NCBI GenBank assembly: GCA_037974335.1
Contig: CM075760.1
Coordinates: 48,442,138-48,506,137, forward strand
Origin: Prionace glauca
Lineage: Eukaryota; Chordata; Chondrichthyes; Carcharhiniformes; Carcharhinidae
Length of the DNA: 64,000 nucleotides
Direction of reading: 5' to 3'
Shown here: positions 55,821 to 64,000 of the stretch, in pieces
How positions within the stretch are numbered: position 1 is the stretch's first letter
Layout: each line of letters opens with the position of its first letter
Notes under the pieces: model-generated
The model's input: only the letters and a program-made list of their open reading frames with translations
Database searches by the model: none
Told to the model about the DNA's origin: nothing
Position numbers and translations under genes: made by a program

Positions 55821-55892
55821 GGTTCTGTGGTGTAATGGTGAGCACTCTGGACTTTGAATCCAGCGATCCGAGTTCAAATCTCGGTAGAACCT
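55821..55892 (+). tRNA. tRNA-Gln (TTG)
   Basis: Acceptor GGTTCTG/TAGAACC, D arm GTGGTGTAATGGTGAGCAC, anticodon stem CTGGA/TCCAG with loop CTTTGAA (TTG), T arm CGAGTTCAAATCTCG. All stems pair. TTTCTTT follows. It is the last tRNA before the inverted arm B, mirroring the Gln at 17520 near arm A. Confidence 0.93.
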
Positions 55893-55984
55893 TTCTTTAA
55901 TTTCTCAACGCAGATGATTAATTTGGTGAAGGGCATTTCAATTCAATCACCCCAAATGAATATATGGTATAAACAAGACACGCT

Positions 55985-56150
55985 CATGGGGCCCGGGAAA
56001 CTAACATGGGTGATAGAAGAAAGAGGGTGATGGCAGAAGGCTGCCTTTGGGGCTGGAAGCCAGCGTCCAATGGCGTTTCACAAGAACCTATGCCGGCTCC
56101 CCCATTCTTCGTCATTTATATAAATTACATCGATGATTATGTGGGGTAGG
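55985..56150 (+). mobile_element. Decayed CR1-type LINE fragment
   Basis: AGAGGGTGATGGCAGAAGGC, GGCTGGAAGCCAGCGTCCAA and GTCATTTATATAAATTACAT follow the CR1 segment around the SGVPQGS motif and the INDL text after it. Confidence 0.5.
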
Positions 56151-56654
56151 ATTGGTATCTTGAGAATAGATGTTTAAAAATGAACTTTTTTTTCTACCTG
56201 CGATACCTGTAATAATCTCAGAAAGAAATCACACTGCACAACAAAAATATATTCACCGTTCAGCTGCTGGAAAGGGAAGGTGGTTGTGGCGATTAAATAA
56301 AGCTTCCACCAATTATTCTTCTGTTCTTTCTAACGAGATCAGTTCCTCGCCTTCAGTTCCTGTATTGGAAACTGCTCTCGGTCTGTCTGTTTGAAGTGTG
56401 GTGTTTGCCAAAGTTATTCACTGGTATCAGAGGCGTTTCAACCGGAGCCCAATTTATTCTCTCTCATTCCATGGGGGAATTGTGCCTAATCCCAACAATG
56501 TTCAGTACTGAGACCAGCGAGATCCTGATCAGTTTTCGATGTTGAGATCAATCCATTCCCTGACCACTCACTCCTTACCCCTCGCACTGAGCGAAGCGCA
56601 GGATAGGATATATTTTATGGCAAAGATGTGTAGCACAGAGAGGATCCATTTGCG
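56151..56654. other. Spacer without recognised features
   Basis: No gene or repeat is recognised. Confidence 0.4.
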
Positions 56655-57768
56655 TTCCACATGCAACATGACTTACATCTATAAATTCTCATCTTGAACA
56701 TTTCAATTGAAATTCCAAGGCAAGCAGAGCTTTATGAGCAGAATGGTTCAGATTCCCATCCCCTTTAATATGACCAAGTTGTTTCTGATTTCACTACAGA
56801 GGTTGTCTATTAAAGAATGACTGAACACAGGAGGTGAATGTGAGAAGCTGAAGTTTCCAGTTGAAGAGGTTCCCAGTGCCTCTGAGCAGCTGAACTGGGG
56901 AAGCCTTTGGGCAGAGATTGTCCTGCTGCTATTTCCATTCCTGGCCACCAGGGGTCGCTGTAATACGCCCAGGCGCTGCTCGGCCCAGTGTCACCTCTTG
57001 CCCACACCGGCCCAGCCGCTGCTCGTTAGCGGAACATCCGGGACTTGAAGAGAGGCGGGGCCAGCCGCCATATTGCCGTGACGTCACTGTCAGTCCCTCC
57101 CCCCGTCGAGGAAAAAGCGACGGTTCAGAAATGTAGAAAATGAGAGAAATTCCCACCCGGAAATCCCGCCGGGAGCGGAATTAAAATTAAATAAAATACA
57201 TATTTTTATAAAGCGGCAGGTGGCGGAACCGCGCATGTGCTGTAGTATTTTCCCAGAGCGCACCGCGCGGGGGTGATTGAAAAACAGACGCAATAAAAAC
57301 AGAAACGATGTTCCCGAATGGAGAAGGAACCGAAAGTCTGACGGGTGAGGATGTGAATAATAATCATCAGAATTTAAAATATTAAAAGATTAAAATGGAA
57401 CTCCCTGGGCGCATGTGCGGGAGAGGATTTCAACCAGAGTGCAGCGCGCGGGACGCCGTCTCCCCTGGCAACGCAAGATGGCGGCTGGACTTCTCCCCTG
57501 GCAACGCAAGATGGCGGCTGGCCGTCTCCCCTGGCAACGCAACATGGCCGCTGGCCGTCTCCCCTGGCAACGCGGGCGATGGGTGTGATTGTGGCGCAAG
57601 CGCAGTGAGGTCTGCCTGCAGCCCATTGTCCAGATTGCCCCCCAGTGGATGTGGTGGGGATGGTGCAGCAGATGGAGCAACAATCCCAGTTTCAATGGGG
57701 GGAGAGAAGCTGCAATGCTGCTCCCTGTTGTTCACTCGTCTCCCCAGTCTCAGCATTGCAGAGTGTTG
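56655..57768 (-). repeat. Inverted-repeat arm B (CpG promoter-like segment)
   Basis: Reverse complement of arm A (14998-16092), with matching order of all landmarks: AATTCTCATCTTGAACATTTC, the CRE/GCCGCCATATTG patch near 57067-57086, the CGGAACCGCGCATGTGCTG patch, the 33-bp array and CAGCATTGCAGAGTGTT. It has about one more 33-bp unit than arm A. Confidence 0.85.
57455..57576 (-). repeat. 3.7 units of the 33-bp YY1/RFX-like array
   Basis: Units GCCGTCTCCCCTGGCAACGC then AAGATGGCGGCTG, at 57455, 57488, 57521 and a partial at 57554. Confidence 0.75.
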
Positions 57769-57984
57769 CAAAATCAAAATGGCAAAGGCAGCAGCTGTTG
57801 TAGTAATAACATCAAATTAATAAAACATGTGATAAACTGCAACAATAAAGACCCGCAATCCGATGCAGAAACATAAAATTGAAAGTCGCTCTTTCACAGA
57901 TGATGCTCCAAGACCTCATCTTTCGCTAAAACTTGTAGAACCGTCAGTTTCCCCTGTCACAGGTGACAGCTGGAGTTACAGGAA

Positions 57985-58275
57985 ACGGCACAGTGGTTAA
58001 CACTGTTACCTCACAGCGCCAGGGACCCGGGTTCGATTCCTGGCTTGGGTCACTGTCCGTGTGTGGAGTTTGTACACCCTCCCAGTATCTGCGTGGGTTT
58101 CCTCCGTGTGCTCCGGTTTCTTCCCACAGTCCGAAGGACGTTAGCTGCATTTGCCGTGCTAACTTCTCCATCAGTGTACCCGAATAAGCGCCGTGGTGTG
58201 GTGACTAGGGAATTTTCACAGTAACTTAATTGCATTGTGAATGTAAGCCTTACTTGTGACTATAAACTTTATTAC
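57985..58275 (+). repeat. tRNA-derived SINE (elasmobranch type), near full length
   Basis: The head keeps A- and B-box-like motifs (CACAGTGGTTAACACTG, GGGTTCGATTCCTGG), the middle GCGTGGGTTTCCTCCGTGTG, and the 3' end CACAGTAACTTAATTGCATTG with CTATAAACTTTA. It lies just outside arm B, as the SINE at 14690 lies just outside arm A, but here in the same strand direction. Confidence 0.82.
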
Positions 58276-58461
58276 AAAATCTGCGCGTCTTGACACCACC
58301 ATAAACCACAGCGCATTTAGTGCAAGAGGCGATGTGTGAATTACGGAAGCTGTAGAACAGAAACAGGCCTTCTGGACCAGAAACTCTGGGATCCATCTCC
58401 ACTTCATGGATATAGAGGATGTTTTCCTTATCCGGTCACACAGGTTGATGATCTGCTTGTT

Positions 58462-58750
58462 AATTCTTCCAATAAGCCGAATGACAAGTGAAAACAACAG
58501 GAGAGTTTCCTGCAGGAGTTACTGCCGGAGGAAATGGAAACAACCGCCCGACTTTGTCAGGTATAATCATGGAGCAACCTAATGGGAATCTCTGGTTATC
58601 TAGCGCCACCTCAGGGCATGGTACCTGGTCCATGGCACCTACCGTATTACTAACTGAAATGTTTTGCTGAGTCCAAATTGTCTGGTTGTTTTCTACAATG
58701 ACGACGAAAGAATTTGGGTCATCAAATTCTATATATATTCTCATATTCAT
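58462..58750 (-). other. Unrecognised open frame (96 aa)
   Basis: A minus-strand frame reads MNMRIYIEFDDPNSFVVIV and continues GCSMIIPDKVGRLFPFPPAV. It has a coding-like composition but I do not recognise it, and no splice or promoter context supports a gene. It could be an exon or an old mobile-element piece. Confidence 0.25.
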
Positions 58751-58913
58751 TCCCTAAACTGCCACGTTGCTTTTTTGGTGATGTATTTTTTAGTAATAAA
58801 CCATTTATTGTAATTAATAGTTTGAGAATTCACCAGGATTTTAGGTTCCGTTTCAGACTCATTCTGATCACAATGTTTGCCTAACGCTCTGTTATGTTGA
58901 GTGAGGCTCTGAC

Positions 58914-58952
58914 AGTTTTTGTACAGGTTCAGCCCAGCTCTGTGTCTCTGTG
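58914..58952 (-). other. Recombination signal, 23-bp spacer
   Basis: Heptamer CACAGAG (58946-58952, one change from consensus), 23-bp spacer, nonamer ACAAAAACT (58914-58922), minus strand. Confidence 0.85.
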
Positions 58953-59115
58953 GGTCTCAGTGCGCAATAATACACCCCGGAGTCTGTCAGCTCTGTTTTA
59001 CACACTTTCAACGGGACAGTGCGGGTTGTATCATTGAACTCCGCTGAGAAACGGCCCCCAGGGGATCTCCCTGTGTTCCCAGTGAATTTATTTGTTTGCA
59101 GCAGATACTCCATAG
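58953..59115 (-). pseudogene. T-cell-receptor V segment, 5'-truncated
   Basis: The frame reads GETMEYLLQTNKFTG, FSAEFNDTTRTVPLKV and LTDSGVYYCALR up to the heptamer: framework 2 end, framework 3 and the last cysteine. Leader, framework 1, the first cysteine and the core Trp are not found upstream within 150 bases. The remaining part is open, so the loss was by truncation rather than slow decay. Confidence 0.75.
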
Positions 59116-59320
59116 TTTCACCAAGATTTCCCAGTTAAAGGGCTACTCGGAACCCGGGAAACTACTATAAAGGCGGATTTTACAGAGAATGATACATTCA
59201 GCATCGCAGAAATAAAGCATCCGGGCATTTTAGTATTTTTATTATGTTCTAGTTATATTAACAGTTCATGATCCAGGTCACAGATCGGATTCAGTGAGAG
59301 GAGGTGAGAGTGACTTTGGT

Positions 59321-59359
59321 GGTTTTTGTACGGGCTGACTGCGCCTCTGTAACAGTGTG
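59321..59359 (-). other. Recombination signal, 23-bp spacer
   Basis: Heptamer CACACTG (59353-59359), 23-bp spacer, nonamer ACAAAAACC (59321-59329), minus strand. Confidence 0.9.
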
Positions 59360-59797
59360 GGGCTCAGCGCACAGTGATACACGGCAGAGTCAGAGACACG
59401 GACCCCGGTGATATTTAATGGAGCAGTTTTCTTGACTTGGTCCAAATCAGCAGAAAACCGGTCAGGGAAATCTGGAGACCTTTCTCCGCCACTCGTGCCA
59501 TATTTCTTCAATAAATATCTCGGAGCTTCCCCAGGATAGAGGATGTACCAAAAAAGAGCATTGCCTGTAGATGTTGTTTTGTAACTGCAGTTCAATAATA
59601 CCGTCTGTCCTTCCTGAACCGTTAATTCAGGCGGCTCCTGGGAAACTGAATCTTGGCCACTGGTTCCTGCAACAACATATAGAATGTGTGAGAAATCTGT
59701 GAATAAAAATAACCCATAAAACGCACACTGAGGATTTGAGCTCAGACCCACCGGGCAACATGACCATTATTATCAGTAAAGCACACAGGGAACACAT
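59360..59797 (-). CDS. T-cell-receptor V segment (TRAV/TRDV type), apparently functional
   Basis: Leader exon 59752-59797 encodes MCSLCALLIIMVMLP and ends at a GTGGGT donor; the intron is 85 bp. The V exon 59360-59666 (acceptor TTGTTGCAG) reads GTSGQDSVSQEPPELTV, first cysteine in VLLNCSY, Trp in LFWYILYPGEAPRYLL, and ends RVSDSAVYHCALSP at the heptamer. No stop occurs. Two landmarks are altered: the WYRQ motif is WYIL, and YYC is YHC, the latter known in some TCR V domains. It groups with the pseudogenes at 58953 and 60746 (PRYLL/PQYLL, CAL ending). Confidence 0.85.
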
Positions 59798-59927
59798 GGA
59801 TCCTGACTGGAAGAAAAAGGCGACACTGTTTAAAATGTGTTGTTGTTTCTAGTCTTGTATCACAGAGTAAACTCAGGTCAGAGGCAGCTTCAATCATTGG
59901 GAAACTGGGGGCCGGTTATCAGTGCTG

Positions 59928-59957
59928 CCATTGGCTGGTGTCTCAGCTCTGATGTCA
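59928..59957 (-). promoter_or_regulatory. V-segment promoter module
   Basis: CCATTGGCTG (59928-59937) and TGATGTCA (59950-59957) lie 131-160 bp upstream of the leader ATG, in the same order and near the same spacing as at 47771-47797. Confidence 0.55.
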
Positions 59958-60706
59958 GCTGTGGACCAATCGCTGTGAGTGAAAGGTTTAATAGGGCTGA
60001 CACGCACCAATCACATTCCGTCCCTGGCTGTGGGTGTCTACACTTCCTCCCTCTTTCTCTCTCTCACATTTTCCCTCATTCTGTATGTTCCTGGGTTTAA
60101 CTCGTTTTCCTCCGAACTCATTGTGAAAATATTTCTACGGATAGATTTTTCTTTCTAATAAATGCGGAAAATTAAATATTTTATCATCGATCTGATGAAC
60201 ATGTACTAATGAGTGCATCTAGAGCATGACAATAAATAATAATTAGGTGTTTTATGAATATGGGATAAGAAGTCACAGAACTCCACATCGACCTACGGTT
60301 TCACCGGGGTTACTCTTGTCCTTGGAAAGGACAGATTTCAATCAGTCATTATTTCTACTCAAGGGACTTTAGAATGGGACAACAGTGGAGCTGAATTTCA
60401 CAACAGATCATTTGGAAATGTGTCGCCTTACAGCTAGGCACCTGATCCAGAACGATGATGAGTACAGATTGATGAAGTTATTCACCCCGGAGACCTGCGT
60501 GTTTGTGTGTATTGGATCAGGAAGTAATTGAGTTTGATCCGGGAGTAATCTGAGCGCCAAATGTCACATTTCTCAACAGTGACGATCGTTAACCTCAGCG
60601 AGGGAATACAATTCAGACCGGGGCTGTGTTGTGGGCTTAATTCTCTGTATATGTCGATAAGATGCATCACTTTTTTAAACAGAACCATTGATGATGAACT
60701 TACACC

Positions 60707-60745
60707 GGTTTTTGTATGAGGTCCGTGGGAGCCTTATTCACTGTG
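60707..60745 (-). other. Recombination signal, 23-bp spacer
   Basis: Heptamer CACAGTG (60739-60745), 23-bp spacer, nonamer ACAAAAACC (60707-60715), minus strand. Confidence 0.92.
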
Positions 60746-61226
60746 GGTCTCAGTGCACAGTAATACACGGCGCTGTCTGTCATCTTCAAACCTTTCATGG
60801 ACAAGTGAAAAGTGCTTTGTTTCAGGCTGAGATTCCCGCTGAAATGCTCAAAGCCGGGAGCCGTCTCGTTAAACCCAGAACTATCGGCTCTGAGCAGATA
60901 CTGAGGAGCTCGGTGTGGATACTGGCGATACCAGAACAGGCCATAGCTTGTAGCTGAACTCGATACAGAGTAATTTCAGGATATTGCTGAATCTTCACCC
61001 TCGGCTGTTTCAACTCTTGGTTTCAACTGGGACACCGAGTCTCCGTTACTCATCTCTGAAGATAAAGAGCAGACACACAGTGGGTTAGGATTAAGAGGAA
61101 GACAATAATCAAACAGCGATGGGAAAAGGAGATTGCAAAAGGATTACGATGTACTTTTGGAAGATTCCAGTTTCACTGACCTGCGATCAGGACAATAACC
61201 AGAGTTAGAAATATTTTCACCCTCAT
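60746..61226 (-). pseudogene. T-cell-receptor V segment with stop at the first cysteine
   Basis: Leader exon 61181-61226 encodes MRVKIFLTLVIVLIA with a GTCAGT donor. The V exon 60746-61055 reads EMSNGDSVSQLKPRVE, then TGA where the first cysteine codon (TGC or TGT) belongs, then NYSVSSSATSYGLFWYRQYP, and ends KMTDSAVYYCALRP at a consensus signal. Everything else is intact, including splice sites and promoter word, so a single base change seems to have silenced it, unless it is a sequencing error or polymorphism. Confidence 0.85.
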
Positions 61227-61318
61227 GGTTCCAGACTGAACTCCAGGAACAGAAACACGAATCTCTGGCTATAACCGATTTGGAATGTGAGAATTTGAAA
61301 GAGAAGGAGTATGCCATA

Positions 61319-61328
61319 CCATTGGCTG
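61319..61328 (-). promoter_or_regulatory. V-segment promoter word CCATTGGCTG
   Basis: CCATTGGCTG stands 93 bp upstream of the leader ATG, as at two other V segments; the TGATGTCA partner is not found beside it. Confidence 0.45.
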
Positions 61329-61339
61329 GGGTTTATTTC

Positions 61340-61860
61340 CCCTCCCATTTTATATGGGTCAATAGAAACTTTCTGAAGAAGGAGGCCGTGATGTTTTGTA
61401 AGTGATCACAGAACGCCCTCCCGTGGACAGTACAACCGCATCAGAAACAGACACAGAACCAAGAGCCCAGACAGATACACTCCGAGAAACATGGAGACAC
61501 AGAAATATCCAGTAACAGCTACAATTCTGGCCAAGTGGAAACATCCACTCCACATCCACCCTGTTAACAGCTCTTACGGTTTGAAAGGTTTTAATAAAGT
61601 TACCTCTTTCTCTTCTAAACTCCAGTGGATGCAACCCAGCATCACCATTCTTTCTTTGTAAAATAACCTACTCATTCTGGTAATAGTTTTACAAACCTTC
61701 GAATATTTTCTAAAGCATTACCATTCGATAAGGAGGCAAGTATTGTGCACAATTCTCCAAATATGGTCTCACAAATGCCCTGTATAACGGAAACATGCCC
61801 TGCCTATGTTTGCAATACATTCCCTCATAATAAGTGATAACATTCTATGTTATTTTCTAA
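61340..61860 (-). mobile_element. CR1-type LINE fragment
   Basis: The reverse strand encodes HPLEFRRERGNFIKTFQTV and NRVDVEWMFP, matching the CR1 C-terminal region. It contains the 211-bp stretch that recurs at 62784. Confidence 0.65.
61596..61806 (+). repeat. 211-bp direct repeat, copy 1
   Basis: By eye identical to 62784-62994 over its whole length without indels (AAAGTTACCTCTTTC to GCCCTGCCTA). The flanks differ abruptly on both sides. Confidence 0.9.
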
Positions 61861-61984
61861 TTAATTGCTGTACTTGCACACTAACCCCTTGTGATTTCTG
61901 GACCAGGACAGCCAAATTCATTTATACCTCAGAGTTTCGTGATCGCTCGCCATTTACATATTAATCTTCTTTCATTTTCAGCAT

Positions 61985-62547
61985 GCCAAAATTGAGAACT
62001 GGCGCTACGACAACGGATGAATGAACATCGCTCGACAATCACCAGGCAAGACTGTTCCCTTCCTGTTGGCGAACGCTTCAGTGGTCACGGGCATTCGGAC
62101 TCTGATCTTCGGGTAAGCATTCTCCAAGGCGGCCTTCATGACACACGACAGCGCAGAGTCGCTGAACAGAGACTGATAGTCAAGTTGCGCACACATGAGG
62201 ACGGCCTCAACAGGGATCTTGGGTTCATGTCGCATTATCTGTAACCCCCGTGACTTGCCTGGGTTTGCAACATCTCACTAACTGTACTGTCTGGAGACAA
62301 TACACATCTCTTTAACCTATGTTTAATGCTATCTCCACTCACATTGTCTGCACATTTAAGACTTGAATAGCAGGTTAGCTGTAAAGACTCGCATTCTAAT
62401 CAGTATTCTGTAAACTGTGTGTGTCTTTATATGCCCTTCTCTGATCAGAACTTTCCACAAACCTGACGAAGGAATAGCGTTTCCGAAAGTTTGTGTGTTT
62501 ACTCGTACATAAACTGGTTGGACTTTAGCCTGGTGTTGTAAGAATTC
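61985..62547 (+). mobile_element. Penelope-like retroelement 3' fragment (tentative)
   Basis: The frame near 62017-62244 reads MNEHRSTITRQDCSLPVGER, LQGGLHDTRQRRVAEQRLIV and LNRDLGFMSHY, which resembles the end of a GIY-YIG endonuclease-bearing polyprotein. The 3' end (CCTGACGAAGGAATAGCG, then TTGGACTTTAGCCTGGTGTT) is a repeat tail that I have seen as a family trait. It abuts the V relic at 62548. The family assignment is inference. Confidence 0.5.
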
Positions 62548-62724
62548 TTCCTGCACTGGTACCGTCAGCAGGCCTGGAAAGCTCCAGTGTACATGGTTCT
62601 TGATAAAAATAACAAGACTACAAAGCTAACGATCAGTTATACCGTGACCTCCGATAGCGTCATGTATTCCTGTGCTATGAAGCCCATACTGCTACAGAGA
62701 TATGACGCATGCCGTACAAAAACC
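62548..62724 (+). pseudogene. T-cell-receptor V relic in inverted orientation
   Basis: The plus strand reads FLHWYRQQAWKAPVYMVL, TTKLTISYTVTSDSVMYSCAMK, framework 2 and 3 with Trp and last cysteine, without a stop. Then heptamer CATACTG (62685-62691), a 24-bp spacer and nonamer ACAAAAACC (62716-62724). The 5' half is replaced by the Penelope-like tail. Several residues between framework 2 and 3 are missing. Confidence 0.75.
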
Positions 62725-62783
62725 CCACATTGGCAGTTCCAGTTAGCTGCCAGCAGGGCGCGCACACGCCCTGAAACGTAGGG

Positions 62784-62994
62784 AAAGTTACCTCTTTCTC
62801 TTCTAAACTCCAGTGGATGCAACCCAGCATCACCATTCTTTCTTTGTAAAATAACCTACTCATTCTGGTAATAGTTTTACAAACCTTCGAATATTTTCTA
62901 AAGCATTACCATTCGATAAGGAGGCAAGTATTGTGCACAATTCTCCAAATATGGTCTCACAAATGCCCTGTATAACGGAAACATGCCCTGCCTA
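62784..62994 (+). repeat. 211-bp direct repeat, copy 2
   Basis: Identical by eye to 61596-61806; here it follows the V relic directly. Confidence 0.9.
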
Positions 62995-64000
62995 GAAACA
63001 ACAGAAACAACAACTGATGTGGTACAGTTTCACAGTTACATTAGTTGATGATTTTAACTTACATTTGCAATGGACACAACATTGACAAGTCGATTTGAGA
63101 TTCCGTAACTCCCTTGTTTTGATTTTCAATGCGTTTCTCTGCCCATTTGTTCCTAACTGTTCTTGCCTTTCCTGGTTTATGGAAATTGTGCGCATTTCCC
63201 TTTCCCAGTCTTTAACGTAAACATTTAAAGCTTTTTCTGTTACCTTGTACATTAATTCAGAACCTCTCTAATACAGCTGCTCAGCTTCCCATCCGCATCA
63301 CTGTTAAAGATTTTGCAAAGTATTGAATCATTTAAGAACACTGACACTCCTGGTCCGAGTCTACTGGTCCGCAATATGGAATGAAACCACTGTTACAGAC
63401 AGGCAAAGTTATAGAATTCCAATGTGACATTATTATTGAGTTCAATTCTCTCCAGACCAGGTCTACCTGTGACTACACTATCTATGGTAGCCCCGCCCAC
63501 AGGTTTCCTGTGCTCTTCTCACCCTGACCCGTCTCACCTGCGTTGTTTTATTAGAGCATTTATCGGAGATATCGATCTTTTCTGCTTTCCCCTGCTTGGC
63601 ACTCTTTTGATCAGCAGTCCAATGGGGTGGCAAGCTATATTCCCACTCTGAAGCAGGATTTCACACACTGCAAAGTTAGAAATTGAGGGAGCATCGTGTG
63701 GAAATATCTTAGGCCATTCATTATTCTATCACTTCTAAAGAAGTCGATGTCTCAACTTAGAAAAAAAATCCTTCCCCACCATAACTGCTTTCCCAAACAG
63801 GATTCAAAACAAACTCCTTGTTATGTTGTTGTGAGGATGGATATTGTCATTCTCCATGTCAGAACAAAGCCATCAACGCTCAGGGGACCAGTCGGTTCCT
63901 GAAATGACAGTTGAAGGGGAAAGTAATCCCCTGTCACCGGATGACCAAATTCACTTTATTCCTTTCATCTCTCGGCCAATTGTATGAATTGTAAATGAAG
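62995..64000. other. Right end without recognised features
   Basis: A short lysine-rich frame on the minus strand (63252-62992) has no recognised domain. No V segment, tRNA or repeat family is seen. Confidence 0.4.

Noticed and set aside
62992-63252. 86-residue Lys/Arg-rich minus-strand frame
   Set aside because: Biased composition, no known motif, no splice or promoter context.
1-64000. Retroviral or LTR elements, CRISPR-like arrays, bacterial operons
   Set aside because: I found no LTR pairs, gag/pol/env sets, regularly spaced short repeats with unique spacers, or prokaryotic gene layout. All reverse-transcriptase sequence seen belongs to CR1-type LINEs.

Overview
The window looks like nuclear DNA of a cartilaginous fish, most likely a shark. 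I infer this from dense CR1-type LINEs, elasmobranch-style tRNA-derived SINEs, vertebrate tRNA genes, a GPR139-like receptor with a split first transmembrane exon, C2H2 zinc-finger genes whose fingers sit in one exon, and T-cell-receptor V segments with 23-bp recombination signals. No species name can be read from the sequence, and there is no sign of bacterial or organellar origin.

Layout. (1) 1-6650: a divergent pair of C2H2 zinc-finger genes, one on the minus strand running off the left edge and one on the plus strand ending at 6641, separated by a CpG-rich promoter near 2860-3300 with three 71-bp modules. (2) 6800-14960: a repeat-rich stretch with one CR1 LINE nested in another, a satellite made from the tRNA-like head of a SINE, a 51-52-bp minisatellite and a SINE. 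(3) 14998-16092: a 1.1-kb CpG promoter-like segment whose inverted copy lies at 56655-57768. (4) 17177-55892, entirely between those inverted arms: a tRNA cluster with 13 well-formed genes (Arg, Gln, Gly, Asn, Glu, Val, Leu, Thr, intron-bearing Ile, Arg, Gly, Lys, Gln), several decayed copies, and one cleanly folded Val-type tRNA whose anticodon reads ACC. The cluster has grown by duplication and inversion of blocks that carry a tRNA with its flanks (Asn, Val and Gln blocks). Inside it lie a two-exon GPR139-like receptor (35199-39003), zinc-finger relics and many CR1 pieces. (5) 40345-62724: T-cell-receptor V segments of the TRA/TRD type, nearly all on the minus strand. Three look intact (46682, 49392, 59360), one has a stop in place of its first cysteine (60746), and four are truncated relics, one of them inverted and cut by a Penelope-like element. 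(6) 63000-64000: nothing recognised.

How it works together. The V segments are unrearranged germline units (leader exon, V exon, heptamer, 23-bp spacer, nonamer) that would be joined by RAG recombinase to D or J segments outside the window. Three of them share a short promoter module (CCATTGGCTG, in two cases followed by TGATGTCA). The tRNA genes carry internal A and B boxes and would be read by RNA polymerase III. The zinc-finger pair would share one promoter. Host coding sequence is a small share of the window; most of the rest is LINE, SINE, satellite or duplicated tRNA-flank DNA.
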